A stretch of DNA of 64,000 bases from Pristionchus mayeri (Eukaryota; Nematoda; Chromadorea; Rhabditida; Neodiplogasteridae): positions 31,357,541-31,421,540 of the forward strand of contig BTRK01000004.1 in the NCBI GenBank assembly GCA_036245805.1. Reading direction: 5' to 3'. Positions 12,007 through 24,959 of the stretch are shown in pieces. Below the pieces are notes generated by a model. The model did not search any database. It was not told the DNA's origin and was given only the letters and a program-made list of their open reading frames with translations. Every line of letters begins with the position of its first letter. Position 1 is the first letter of the stretch. A program made the translations under genes and the position numbers.

Positions 12007-13525
12007 TATTTATGAAGTAAGTTGTAGCCCTAAACCCAGGCGGGGCATTTCAAAACGGCAACAACGAATAACTCGCCTTGAAGTGTGCTTGACATCCTGG
12101 GAGTCGTTACATTGTTATAAGAACTTGGTACGGTAACCTTACCGTACCCCAGTTCCATGGGTCAGATTTAGTTCCTTGGGTAAACTATTTTTTAGTAAAT
12201 CTTCGATCGGTCTAAAAATGATTATATTATGGTCTACAGTATCCTTACTATAATAGAATTATGTTTAGATCTATTGGGAATTTATTTTAAAAATAGTTGA
12301 CCCACGGAACTAAATCTGACCCAAGGAACTGGGTTACGGTATGGATACGATACCATATGCTGATAACAATGTGACCATTCCCACGCAGCTATACGATCTT
12401 CCAAGCGAGTTATGCGTTGTTTCCGTTTTGTCGTTTACCGTTTTGTGATGCCCCAGGCAATTGAATGGCTGAAATCACCGGTCTCGACGGAGGCTCTCGA
12501 AAGAGGGCGGCATTGGCCTCTGCTCTTCTGGCTGCTCGTTTGTCCCTGGGAGGAGTCTGAAATCAACGTCTCATATATCGAAATTATGTCCATTGGCGAG
12601 GGATGATGCAGCTCATAGGCTCAAAGTCCTAAAGCGACTGGAGAATATCCTTTCCTCCTTTCTGTTCCTCGGCGGCGGTTTGTTGTAGGGGATGAGATCG
12701 CTCTTCTGTAATGATAATTGATACATCCGGACTTTTATAGGAGCAAATGTAGTTGGCATTGTGCCAGCAACATTTGCTCCGACGGACACTCGTAGCAGAG
12801 TGTGCAGATGAGAGAATTCGATCGACATGAGCACGTAATCAGTTGAGCACCTTTCCGGGCGTGAGCGATGGTGGCTTCTTCTGACGACGATCCTGCTGCA
12901 ATATATCCCGTTTAAAAATCATTTTCATTTTGCCCTCCCATTCGGAGTGCAAGATGCGTGGAAAACAGTTGGAATTTCGAAATAAAATGCAAAAAGTTTG
13001 TCTAGTAGAAAAATGACCTTCACGGCGTTGCTCATTGAGGGCGAAGGAGAGGAGACAACCCACTGAGGGAAGAAAGAAGGATGGAAATGAAAGGAGGAAT
13101 GGTCGGACAAAGGACGAGAAAAACAAGGAACATAGGCAAATGAACTAGTCAGTTCAAAAAATTAAATTCTTTCTCTTAATTAAAAATAGCTCTAATGTAA
13201 GCAATGGGATCATTCTCTAAAGTTGATTTCAACGCAACTATCGAGATATTTGTTGTGAAGAGATTTATGCTAATTCATTCAACCAGCAACAAAGGCCAGG
13301 AATACGTGTGTGTACTGCTCAGAGACAATGAAATCGAATCGAGTGACTACGGGAGGTGAAGGAGTGAAACTCATACAATAAAAAGGGGTGGGGTGACTAC
13401 TGGACAGACTAGAGAATCGAAGTGACTGAGACAGATGATGGGATGGAGCTATTCGTGATACAATCAGGAGGAAAGGGAGACACAACTGAAGAGAGTTGGG
13501 AGTGGGAGAGAAGGGAAGGAATCAT
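12007..13525. other. Region without a supported gene; serpin 3' flank
   Basis: It holds a palindromic MITE (12140-12341), a small hairpin at about 12743-12779 whose loop-side sequence recurs near 16480, and from about 13090 sequence similar to 17100-17590. The last part is the downstream flank of both serpins and shows that they arose by segmental duplication. Short frames at 12412-12606 and 12613-12834 have no supporting splice structure. Confidence 0.5.
12140..12341. mobile_element. Palindromic MITE, about 200 bp
   Basis: The left end starts TACCGTACCCCAGTTCCATG and is mirrored by the right end. Nearly the whole element folds back around a central AT-rich segment. No coding capacity. Confidence 0.75.
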
Positions 13526-16500
13526 TCAGACGAATTGTCCCACGAAGATGGGCACTCTTCCCCTCATCACAGCGATGAGGAAGGGGCGGTTGAAGAGGAT
13601 CTCGGGGGGATCCTTCGGTGCCGCCCCCAGTCGACAGCCGGTAAAGCCCGTGACTGCAGACGCACGCGTTCCTTCCTCATCCACCTGCCAGATTGAAATA
13701 AGACGAGTCCTTCCCTTCGCACATTATATCGTCAATCAAATCAAGAGAGAGAGACAGAGCGTGTACTGACTCCGAGATGATTGCGAGCCCTACTCACCTC
13801 AATACGGGCTTTCTGCATGACTTTCTCGATGTAGAATCCGTCAGCGTCCGTCACCTGAATGACAAATTGATGCTTCTATTCTCTTTCCGTTCTGGATCCA
13901 TTCACTCCTCACTCACCCCTTTCAGCTCTGCTTCATTCCCATCGAAGATCTTCTTCACGCCCATCTTCATGAGTGCCTTCTTTCCATCGACAGTAGAGGA
14001 CATCATGAATTTGGGCAGGAACACCTGAATGACAACCATTAGTCGAACATAGTCATGTTATCGTGAGACATGCAAATTTTAAATTGTCACACTTTAATTC
14101 CACATTCCAGATCGATTTCTCATATTTCTGCGAGTGTTTTCCCTCCTATTGCTCACTTTCGCCCTTCCTTCTTCACAGTCATTGATGACATCAGCGAGTT
14201 TCTCAGAGGTGAGAGTCTCCTTCCACTTGCTGAACTTGCGATCCGGCATCATCGCAACGAAGGAGTACGGCACATTCTTCGTACTCTGAAGAGTGGATCA
14301 GATATAGGGAGCATCAAGAGGCATGCTCTAGTTCCGCTTCGATGTTGTAGCCGTAGAATAGGCACGTACCTTGTAGGGAAGGCAGACCGCTGTGAGATCA
14401 CCAGTGAGAGAGAAGTACACGAGGTCGTACTTGAACTCCCTTTCCATGAATCTCTCCTGAAATAGGATGGTATATCGGAGAGAAAGACAATCTATCAACA
14501 GAAAACGGCTTTTCAATACAGTAGAAGCAGAAATAAACTCACTTGTCGATCGCCGAGTGCTCCGTAGAAGATCTTTCTCTCTGAGTAGTGACTGAAGCTA
14601 TGAACCCATTCCGCCTGCAGTTATGTGTATTCATGAGCGAAGATCAAAGATCAACCTCGAAATGGATGGTATTGACGAGATAGCACATGGTGACGGAGGT
14701 GAAATCGCGATGCGAGACCATTCGTCCGATCATTCCCTTCGTCATCTCTTCCACCCACTCATTGATTTCCTGAGAATATGCATGAATCAAGAAAGATTAT
14801 TTTCGATGTAGGCACACGAATGTTGGTTTTACTGGATCGATCAATTCTAACGATCGGGACAGTAAAACAACACTGGTTGTTACTCTCACACCTCAGCAGA
14901 ATCGGCCCCTCTCTCGAAGTCGAGACTGTGAACTGTCGCGTTGAAGTTGGCAGTGAGAGTGTCGACGAACTTCTTCTTCATTTCGGCTCTCTGAAAAGAT
15001 CAAAGTTCATCTCATACTTTTTTCTCATTTTCTCTGGGAACATTCGATAGTTTACTAAACGTGAGTTAACATTGGGGATTCTCAAAAAATGGTTCCATCA
15101 TCAATCTGGGCGAGATTCAGTAATACCTCGCTGTGGAAGAATCCATTGGCGATGAAGGGATTGACGGTGCCCGCCTTCTTGGAGAGAGAACCAGATAGAG
15201 ATGATAAGAATCGACGAATCAATTCAGGAGAGGCATCTGGGAAAGAGTTTAGTTTGGTTAAAATCTGGTTTCAAGTGTTCGATAAACAAAGTAAAGTAAT
15301 CGATATTTTTATTATATTGCTAACTAGAGGGGAAAGATCATACTCATGCTGAGTGCCTCGTAGATTTCATCGCGAGTCTCTCCCGTAGCTCCCTCGACGA
15401 CCATCGAAAGGGCGATTGCTGAAGAATAGTGTGGATAATTTTCCTCTAATTTTATAATAGTTATACACGTAATATTTCGATAATTATTTATTTAGCAAAT
15501 TCAGTTGCATTTATTGTACTATACAAAATGACTGGTAATAATCCGAAATAATTAAATCGAAGAACTCACCGAACGAGATGGGAGAGCAGACGAAGTTGTG
15601 ATCGGGGCGAGAGGCTGCACGGAAGAATCTCATCGAGAAGTCGACGTAGGCAGAAGCGAGCTGCGAAGAAAAGAGATCGAGATATTCAAAGTGTTCAATA
15701 TTATTTTAATATTCAGAGTGTTCAATATTATTTTAATATTAGCAAAAGCATAATTATAAGGGTAAGTTGGGCCAAATATCGCTAACAGCTTGATATGTCT
15801 TGTTCTCCTTGTTCTCCTTGCAGGCAACATTCTGAAATTAGATTTTTTTGAACAATGGACGACGGATATGACCTTTGCTCTTTCTCATTCTCTAAAATGC
15901 AAGAGTCGGCTATTTGATTAAGAATGAAGTTCAACATTTTGCAAATATTATATATTAATAGATGAGGACAACCCACAAGTTGTTCAAGCATTTCCGATAA
16001 AGGATTTTCACAAATAAGAGAGACAAAATTGTAACTGTTTTCATATTTTTCCGTCATTGTTATGTAAACGAAGCAGTACCTCGGCTGAATTCGAGGCCGC
16101 GAGGCGGATGGCCACCTTCTGACGCTTATCCCTCTTCTTCTCACTCTGAATAACATTATTTTTTTATTTTTTTACATAGGAAACTACTATGTAATTCGTT
16201 GTAACGATAAATTGAACTAGTCACCTTTCTCGTTCTGAGTTGCTCTTGGGCGATAGTTTCCTTGGTCTCGGCTCGTCTCGCGGCACGCTTCTGTCTACTT
16301 GTCTTCTGAAGCAAGTTCAGATATCGCTATTGAACAGACGTTCGTTGGCTAGAGATGACGTCCCTAAGGCAAGGCCCTAAGGCAAGAAGAAAAGTCCCTT
16401 GCCTCTTTTCGCTTCGGTGGGTTGTACGGAACGAGATCGCCACTCTGCAATTAGACTCGATACACATTTCGTTGGCATCATACCAGCAACATTTGCTCAG

Positions 16501-16915
16501 TGTTAAAGCATGCAAATAAAAGAGAGTTGCATCTATTTCTAAACCACAGCCAGTTCTTATATGCCATGACGAGCAATTTTTGATTGACATCAGATTCATT
16601 TTAGTACCTTATCTCCAGAATAGGACGTCGAATACGATGAATTGAGGAAGTCCTGTCCCTGAAATTCATCCAATTTATGCTTGTGTATATTTCATGCAAT
16701 TGGTGAAGCGATTGCGAGGTAGATCCAAAGAAGATTCGGATATTTTCAAGTATGTTTCAACAACATCGTAGTGCTTCAATCATTTTCAGACTATTCAGAG
16801 CAGACGATGCGTGAAAAATCGACGGAATTTCAGAACGAATATGGAAAGCGATATGTAGTTTAATGCAAACATCGAATTACCTTGCCAACCTTGTTTCCAC
16901 CGACGCTCGAACCAC
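13526..16915 (-). CDS. Serpin 1, serine/cysteine protease inhibitor family
   Basis: At least 11 exons read as a serpin from high to low coordinates: 15570-15660 (VDFSMRFFRAAS...NFVCSPISF), 15353-15418 (ALSMVVEGATGETRDEI), 15128-15241, 14891-14991, 14653-14770 (EINEWVEEMTKG), 14543-14614, 14372-14458, about 14153-14287, 13917-14023, 13797-13857 and 13526-13693. The last exon has the inhibitory hinge VDEEGTRASAVTG (P15 Gly, P14 Thr, small residues after), the exposed reactive loop and the C-terminal NRPFLIAVMRG. Counting from P14 puts P1 near the Arg-Leu of CRLG. Upstream exons (16081-16146, 16225-16315, 16612-16661, 16880-16915) seem to add a basic, low-complexity N-terminal extension rather than a signal peptide. 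The start codon was not found, and the phase at 15789-15831 is unclear. Confidence 0.85.
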
Positions 16916-17599
16916 CTGTAAGGGTAAGATCAGTACGTTATTTGACACGGGAAAGAGGGGTACGGTGTAGGCCACGATGCTAGAAAGGTTATTGCTTGCA
17001 GAGTTGAACGAGTGCACAGACATAGTTTCTCATAATGCATGCTACGTTATGAATGGATTACCATACCTGGATTCATTATTAATGTGGAGGAAGGGAAGAG
17101 AAGGAAGGGAGGAGAAGGAGAAGAGGAGAGAGACGACCGGAGAAGATCGTCGCGACAGATCGAAATGAGCGGAGGAAAGGATGGACAGAGGATGACTGCA
17201 AAACAGGGGTCAGAGGCAAATGAACTCCCGCCAATTCAATACTGGTTTTATTTCTCAAGATCAAAAATGCTCTGATGCACGTACTGTGATTTACCATTCT
17301 ATACTTTAGTGCAATTGCTGAGAAATTTGTGATAGAGATTTATCCAATTTTACTCAACCGACAACGATATCCAGGTATAACTAGAATATGATTTACTGCC
17401 TAGAGACAATGGAAGAGAATCGAGTGAGCACGATAGATAAAGAAATGAACCTTGTAAATACAATGAGGAGTGGAGCTATTACTGAACAGTGTAGAGAATC
17501 GAAGTGACTACAATGCGTGAAGGGGCAAATGCTATGAGTGATGAAATCAGGAGGAACGGGGTGACTACTGAACAGGGTAGAGAGAGAGGGAGGGATCTC
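16916..17599. other. Gap between the two serpins
   Basis: Duplicated serpin 3' flank, alignable by eye with 13090-13520 (shared stretches such as GGCAAATGAACT). A purine-rich run around 17090-17160 makes spurious Glu/Arg frames. No gene seen. Confidence 0.55.
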
Positions 17600-19293
17600 T
17601 CAGGCGAATTGACCCACAAAGATGGGCATCTTCCCCTTCATAACTGCGAAGAGGAAGGGACGATCGAAGACGATCTCGGGCACGGGATCAGCGGCACCGA
17701 GAAGAATTCCGTAGCCGAAAGTCGTCGCCATGGCCCTCGTTCCCTCTTCGTCCACCTGAGAAGAAGAAGAGAGTCAGAGAAAGAACAGAGTCTCTCTCCC
17801 GTTTACACTCTCTCGCCAATAAAAGAGATACTACGGAGCATTCTGTTCACCTGCATGCGAACCAGCTGCATCACTTTGTTGATGTGGAAGCCATCTGCGT
17901 CCGTGATCTGAAAGGTCGTCTGTCAAGTACCTGGTCATATATTTTCTGTATTTCAGAGTGAAATATTTGCGGAATAACATATTTTTGAGAGATAAGCTCC
18001 TAAGAATCAGGCGCCCATCAAAGCCCAGAAATGGAAGGTTTATTGAGGAAAGATTCCATCGGTCACTCACCCCATCCAGCTCTGCCTCCGTCCCATCGAA
18101 GAGTTTGGTCACTCCCATCTTCATGAGTGTCTCCTTGCCATCGATGGCAGAGGACATCTCGAACTTGGGCACGGTCACCTGAGTATGAACCTTTGGTACG
18201 TATGCAAGGTAGCAAACAACTGATCTAAATGTCATCATTCTCTATCTATCGTTCAACTAGGTTCGGGTGGAAACTGTCCAATGCGATTTCTTCAGTTCTT
18301 TTTCGTCTTCCCACTCCTCACCTCGGTCTTGCCTCGTTCACACTGTCTGATGGCTGCATTGATACTCTCAGCGGTGAGAGTCTCCTTCCACTCGTCGAAG
18401 TACCCTCTCGGCATCAGTAGAATCATGCTGTACGACTGCTTCTTCGCACTCTGACCGATTATCCATTTAGATATTATCCATAAAGAGTAAGTACGGTAGA
18501 TCTCTAAGGGTACGGTAGCTATATGGGGGGACGTACGTCGTATGGTAGAGAGGCCACAGCGAGATCATCGGAGACCAGATACCGCACGTTGAACTTCTCG
18601 CCCTTCATGAACGGCTCCTGAACAGATTTCAGGGTCAACGCAGAACAAGCTCCTCCCCTCTTTAAAGGACGGGAGGACGGAATTTGAATACTCATGGTAA
18701 ATGCAATGACTCTCTCACACTAGCTAGGAAAATTTTGGAGTTGGAGAAATTATATTTTCGAAAATTAAAATAGAAGAGAAAGTGGCTGACCATTCTATCG
18801 CCAAGTACTCCATGAAAGGTGTCTTGCTTCGTGTCGCGAGGAAGGAAGAGCAGATCTCCCCATTCAGCCTGCAGTAGTCAAGACTATTCACTAGCAGAGA
18901 TCAAAGATCAACCTCGAAGTAGATGGTGTTGATGAGAATGGAGAGAGTGCGTGCATCGAAGTCGCGATCCGAGACCACTCCTCTGATCATTCCCTTCGTA
19001 TGCTCTTCCACCCATGCGTTGATCTCCTGGAATCACTCGCTATGAAATAACAGATAACCGACAGTTAAGGGTGTAATATTTGGGAAAAGTAATATGTAAA
19101 AATATATGATTTGGGAAAGATAAAGCCCGAGATACGATTCTAGCACTTGAGATGCATAGCAACGATGACACAAGTTCGTCAATAAGATCTCACCTCCGCC
19201 GATTCGGTGGCTCTCTCGAAGTCGATACCTCTGATCGTCGCGTGGAAGTCGCCACTGAGGCAGTCCACGAAGGACTTCTGCAGTCCACTCTTC
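17600..19293 (-). pseudogene. Serpin 2, 5'-truncated paralog of serpin 1
   Basis: Exons matching serpin 1 from its third shared exon onward are present: about 19190-19293, 18913-19027 (EINAWVEEHTKG), 18790-18871, 18537-18617, 18321-18450, 18071-18179, 17851-17908 and 17600-17756. The hinge VDEEGTRAMATTFGYG is intact and the reactive loop ends GILLGAADPVPE, quite different from serpin 1. The exons encoding the first helices (the counterparts of 15128-15660 in serpin 1) are missing. Immediately beyond 19293 the sequence becomes an inverted piece of family Y. The remaining exons are open, so the truncation may be recent, or the 5' part may be supplied by exons not recognised here. Without the N-terminal helices an inhibitory serpin fold is unlikely. 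Confidence 0.7.
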
Positions 19294-19309
19294 TGCAAGG
19301 ATCAACGAT

Positions 19310-19745
19310 CATTTTTCTTATCATTTCTATAACAGCGACTGCTCATGACAAGTGGTACTTCGTCACCGCTTGCCTACCAGAAGATTACGTGAGATCACGT
19401 TACAGTCTCAGTGTTCTTGTATTTTGAGCATTAGTCACTTAGGAATATTGAAGATTTTATTGAAATGCATAATCGCCAGACGAATTACCAAATAGTAAGT
19501 TCACACCCAAAGCACTTGAGCATAATAACACTTACTTTTGAGAGAGCGAAAGTTATGGATCAAAAAAAGTTATTGATTGTCTCATTTCCCTAATTTTGTC
19601 ACATTTCAGTATACACGATATGCAACGGCCAAGACCATGGCCATGTCTGAGGTGAGCTCATTATAACAGAAATCCATTAGAAAATTTATTTGCTCCTGGA
19701 AGACATTGAAGAATTACAATTTATTTAATTCGAAGAAATATTGTG
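19310..19745 (+). other. Inverted fragment of family Y gene at a breakpoint
   Basis: Read on + this is family Y coding sequence in sense: about 19320-19389 gives TATAHDKWYFV...LPEDY followed by a GTGAGA donor, and 19613-19653 gives the next exon YTRYATAKTMAMSE with CAG and GTGAGC boundaries. The rest of Y1 is on the minus strand and its exon stops at about 19745 inside ...AGVRDG, exactly where this piece should continue. The counterpart in Y2 lies on the minus strand at 39720-39800 and 36090-36330. About 430 bp have therefore been flipped between Y1 and serpin 2. Confidence 0.75.
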
Positions 19746-22700
19746 CCATCACGAACGCCAGCCAGTGAGTACGCCATCATCGGGACACTCGAATGATATA
19801 AAGTGTTAGAGCATGGTGATAATAAATATTTTCATGTAACACGCATAATCAAATCATTCAATAAAAACTACGCACTTAAACTTAACTAAAATTCATTAAG
19901 CGGTATTGAATTACCGGAATTTGACAGGCTGGAGGAATTGGCATTTGTCCGTGTCCACTGCGAAGAGTCTTCCCCCGAATATTATGTAGAAGAAATGAGA
20001 AGAATCACGAGCGAAAGTGGACGGTTTCAGAGCCAAAAAAGGCACGGGCAACTGAAAGCATAGTTTGATCACGTTGTAAAATGCTGTTTTCTAAATGTTG
20101 ACCAAGCAGTATGAATTATCACTTCCACCTCGACTACGATGAGTCTGCCTCCACACAATTGCTTGATGGAGAAAGCATCTCCCGGATTCAGAGCGATGAG
20201 TCTTCCCCTGTGTGAGCATGCCAAAACCATTTTCAAATTTTTAGAGATTATCACCTGTGGAGGGACATCGACATAAAATCGCGTTTTATTCCAATCGAGT
20301 TAAGTTCACTTTGGTACTCGTTCACGTCGAACGTGATTCCTCCCGTCTTCGGATCATCACACAGACGCATCAAGTGTTCTTCTCACCGCTAATCTTTATT
20401 AGCACGCTGCAGCAGTTGTTCAGTTCGGAATTATGCTCGTATCCCTGCAAAATCAGCCCGCTTTCAACCCCGTGCAAGATTTTTTGGAGACCATAGCAAG
20501 ACTTGCGACTTCGAAGGTGAAATTATTGTATATATCACGCCTTCAAGCAAAGGCAGGGATAGAAAGAAAGTCGGGAAATTGAACCAAATGTCTCGTATTT
20601 TTGCGCGAGCTATTTATTCGAGACCTCTTGATGAGCTGCATGAACTGTAAAAAATGAGCTGCCCCTTTGTCAACATTTTCTAGAAAATTGATTTCGTTGC
20701 ACGTTTTCAATTAACTTCCAGGGATATGGCTTATGTATAGCTTGAAAAAATAGTGGGGGTAATTCAGGAGACAAATCTCGCATCGCACTCGAGAAACGAG
20801 ATAATCACAGTGAAAGGAGGTAATGCTGATCCTCGACCCGTTGCTGGGCACTTGAAAATGAGGTAAGCAAAATAAGACTTTGGAGGGAGATTGACAGGTG
20901 AGACTGTCAGGGTTCCCACAACTGGTTAGAACTAATTTCCCGATTTTCATTTCATTCCCTGGAACTGCGATTCTATATTTCGATTCTCTCGTGAAAGACG
21001 TGATTTGGGAGTGGCGCATAGTCCTGTGAATGGTAAAGAAGAGTGTGACGCACTTTAGGCACTGATCGTATCCACTTGGGATGGACCACGCGTTCTTTTG
21101 CGTTTCTAACGTATATTGCTTTCTTGATCTACAATGAACCACTGATTGATCACACGCATAATAGCAAAAAATCACGGATATTCGCATCGTAACTAATGGT
21201 GTGTTCTCGTATAGATGCTTATACTCAGGAGAATACCTGTCCGTTCACGATATAGTACAGTCCATTGTCGTAGTTTCCCACGGCAATAATCTCATGCTCC
21301 TCCTCGAGTCCCGATGCAGACATACAGTTGGGATTGCCAGATCTGTAGAATTGCACGATCGTTGAAAGAGAGGAATTCGAAATTACAATATCACAAGTAG
21401 TTTATGGCCGAAGGGCTGAAGGTCGAAGACGGTTCCTGATGTGTAAAATTAATTTCTAGGAAATAATACAACCATGAATACCCCAGTCGTCCTCGATCTG
21501 GTACGTGTAAGTGAATTCTTCGAGTTCCTGAGCCGACAGATCTTCGAGTTCCACATCTTCCGGCATATCGGAAATGCTTCAGTTGAAATATGTGACAACA
21601 GGTACGAAAATAGAAAAAAATTAAAATAGATTTTTAAATCTATTTTAAAAAATAGATAAAAAATATTGTAACAATGCTAAAAAGATGAAAATAAATGAAT
21701 AAAAAATCAATAGTCATTTGTTTACCTTCCTGTTGCACCGGTAGCGCGATGCGTCTTTCGATTCTGCAGTAGTTCAAATATTTGATTTGGCTTTCAACAT
21801 CATGTTGTCACTTCCGATTGATAGAATGTGATATCATTTTTCAGAATTGACCTCGGTGGCAGTGAAATAGTATACATCGTGTGGTAATGGTTCAACTCGG
21901 CAATGTATTCCCTCACGTCACTGAAACGCTGCTCCTGAGGCATTATTTACAGCACTTTATCTCCGGTGATCCAGGGTGATCCAGGGATCATGCTTGTGAC
22001 ACAATTCAGGATCAATCTGTGTATGCACCCATGTGGCATGACAAAAGCGGCATATCAACGTGACGTGAAAGTCAAATAGAACGTGACGTGAAAGTCAAAT
22101 TATACCTCTGTCCTCGTGAGTGACTCGTCGGTCGCATAAATTTCATACTGAAAGGGAAGAGATTATCTTGAATCATTGACATAATCGTTCTCACGTAGTC
22201 TTCCGGCAGTTTTGCTCTGATGAAGCACCATCTACCTTCGTGACCAGCAGCCACTGAGACGACCCCTTCGTGAACTCCGGCCAGAGAATACGTCATCATA
22301 TGCTCTCTTGAACAAAGATTTGTGCATCTATGAAAATATTGTTCAATCACTTACTGAAATCGAACAGGCTGGAGGAATAGACATTTGTCCAAGTCTACTG
22401 CGAAGAGTCTCCTTCCACAAACGAAATATACGAAGGGCGACGAATCACGGGCGAATTTCGGTGTTCTCGATGGCAATACAGGCATGGGCACCTGAATGAG
22501 GAACTCTCTCCTTTTAATGTATTTTCTCAGTAGAAAACTAGTGCAAAGATGAGTCGAGATTGCGAACCCGCCACGCTTCCCGGTCTTTTGATAATGAAAT
22601 TGGTGGATTGGAGACGTAGCAAAGACCCAACTCATACTGTCCATCGTCACCGATATAACCAAGATGAATAACACTGAATCCCACAACAATGGCGATCATG

Positions 22701-23572
22701 CTGCCACCGCACATCTTCTCCACTGCGAAGCGAATCCCCGGAGCGATGAGAATCTGCTTGCCCCTGAAACAGTGGATACGTAAAGGCATTGTTAAACGCA
22801 ATTGAATCTTTCGGAATTGGACCATTTTTCTCGATTGGCTTGGCTCGATTGGACCGGCTCTACTAGATAGCACAACGACAAAAGAAAGTTTAAAATTATT
22901 TAGTTGGCTGAAAACAATAAATAACCTGTGTATTCCCTTGAAGGTAATCTCTTCGAAGCTTCTCGATTTTACTTCTTCCAGATACTCCTTCGAATTGTAT
23001 TCGAATCCATCCGTGGAGGGATCGTCGCACAATCGAAAGACGCTTATTGCTTCATCCTTCACACGATACATCATGCTGCACCACGTGAAAAGCTCGGCTC
23101 CTTCACCATGCTCAACTAGCTCCATGTCCTGCAGTGGATTGAGAACATCACTAAAGTTACGGATTTAGAAAGGCTATTAAAAAGGACTTCAATAATCTTT
23201 TTTTTATTAACTACCGTTCTAACTAAAAAGTGAAGATTCGTGCGAACCTCCGGAACGTTTCGAACATCTTCTTGGATAGTCTCTTTCCCTTTGTAGAACG
23301 CTTTCTTGATCTGCAAATCGTTGATGCTCTATTGACATAATTGGAGCTAAATTGTGTTCAAAATAAGCGTGCCTGTCCGTTGACGACATAGTAGAGCGCA
23401 TTGTCATAGGATCCCGGAACTTGAATGTCATGCGACTCCCCGAATCCTGTAGTCCGCTTTCTATAGGGGTCTCCGGTACTGAAAGAGCATCCTTTGAGAT
23501 TTATCAATTATTTGTTTTACATGCATTTCACAGTATAAATTTCGAAAAATTTTTTTAGCAGACGCATAATCA

Positions 23573-23668
23573 GCCGCTGTACTAAATGGAGTTCATAGTA
23601 AAATGAGAGAGTGTGTCGTATGAAAAGGGTCCCTCTTTCATTTTCACGCTCTCTCATTTTACTATGAG
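23573..23668. mobile_element. Hairpin MITE, about 95 bp
   Basis: GAGTTCATAGTAAAATGAGA is mirrored by TCTCATTTTACTATGA some 60 bp later. It interrupts sequence that is continuous in Y2 near 43940. A related copy is split by another element at 61443-62825. Confidence 0.65.
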
Positions 23669-23820
23669 GTGAAACTATTTCACTATATTCATTCGGCGAC
23701 CCGTGAAACATTAATTGTTGCCAATAGGCTCGACTAACTCATGGCTGATGTACACATTCCGAGGATGTTTCATGCGAGGAAAGTTGAATATTGTTCCTGA
23801 AAAAAGTGGATATCAGAATA

Positions 23821-24856
23821 TGAGAGCGTTTGCCTAAGAATCAGGCAAATTCGGAAAGATCTGGCACAGCAAAAAATGACGATTTTCTGAAGATCTGCTT
23901 TTTGGGGTTCTCGAGGGTGCTGAGGACGATAGGCAGAACCATTTTGAACAAGGAGTCCCCGTTCGCTTCAGACGACTTAGCGTCGAAAATAGATTTTATC
24001 GTTTTATTCCCAATTAATTCATCGCGCGTGCTCGCTAAAATTAAGTTAAAATTATGTATAGTGCAGAATTTGAAGGCGATCACGCCTATCTATTGCATTT
24101 ATCATAAATTAAATTTATACAAAATATTTAAAAATTAACTTTTTTGAATATTAGTTCTGAGCTTAGCAAATTAGATCGATCTGACCGGGGTGATGCGAAG
24201 ATTCCAAATATAAATTTTCGTCAAATTAAACCTCTGGAACTCTTAGCAGCATTAATTATAGTGCTTAGATTTTGTGCGAAAATCGACTCTTCTCCCTCCG
24301 TTTTTCCGCTACTCTCTCCTTCCTTTTACCTTGAGCCCTCTGGCAGTCGCCTCCCCTGCCTCTCTCGCACACCCCCTGGCAGGTCAAAGGGAGAAGACTC
24401 GTTTTTCGCACAAAATCGAGGCACAATAATTAATGCTGCTAAGAGTTCCAGAGGTTTAATTAGATGAAAATTTGGATTTGGAATCTTCGCATCACAGCGG
24501 TCAGATCGATCTAATTTGCTAAGCTCAGAACTGATATTCAAAAAAGTTAATTTTTATTTATTTTGTATAAATAATATTTTTGATAAATGAAATAGATAGG
24601 AGTGATCGCCTTCAAATTCTGCACTATACGTAATTTTATCTTAATTTTAGCGAGCACGCGCGACGAATTAATTGGGAATACAACGATAAAATCGGTTTTC
24701 GACGCTACGTCATCTCAAGCGAACGGGGACTCCTTGTGCTAAATGGTTCTGCCTATCGTCCTCAGCACCCTCGAGAACCCCAAAAAATCAGATATTCAGA
24801 AAATCGTAATTTTTTGCTGTGCCAGCTTCTGCTCGATTCTTACACAAACGCTCTCA
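23821..24856. mobile_element. Fold-back element A, 1036 bp, TA target
   Basis: Long inverted repeats of nearly 480 bp begin TGAGAGCGTTTGCCTAAGAA and end with the mirrored CGCTCTCA. TA lies on both sides (23819-23820 and 24857-24858). The empty site is visible in Y2 near 44095. The spacer at about 24300-24375 is pyrimidine-rich. It shares terminal and subterminal sequence (GCTGGCACAGCAAAAA-like) with the elements at 51079 and 52615. No transposase frame. Confidence 0.85.
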
Positions 24857-24959
24857 TATTAAGAAACAGTTCCCAACCATCTTCGAGCTGGTATGGAATT
24901 GTGTACTCGTCGTATTTTTCGATAGTCAGCGTTTCGAGAACCTTATCTTCATTGGCCAT

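Larger units (their letters stand above)
19745..24959 (-). pseudogene. Y1: two-module family Y gene, broken copy
   Basis: Starts at ATG 24957-24959 (MANEDKVLETLTIEKYDEY) and follows the exon order of Y2 (39720-44197). Recognisable exons include 23718-23795, 22925-23125 (LVEHGEGAELFTWCSMM), 22690-22765, 22351-22493, 21240-21330 and 20340-20450. Breaks: in the exon near 20370 one base is missing compared with Y2, giving a stop after SGEKNT; the 3' part of the final module exon is inverted (19310-19745); later exons are absent. A 1.04 kb fold-back element (23821-24856) sits in intron 1 and a hairpin MITE at about 23573-23668 lies between exons. An extra 400 bp or so of unrelated sequence is present around 20570-21010. 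Function unknown. Confidence 0.75.

Noticed and set aside
13422..13769. 115-codon + strand frame over the serpin last exon
   Set aside because: It is the antisense of the serpin reactive-loop exon, whose frame and family match are clear.
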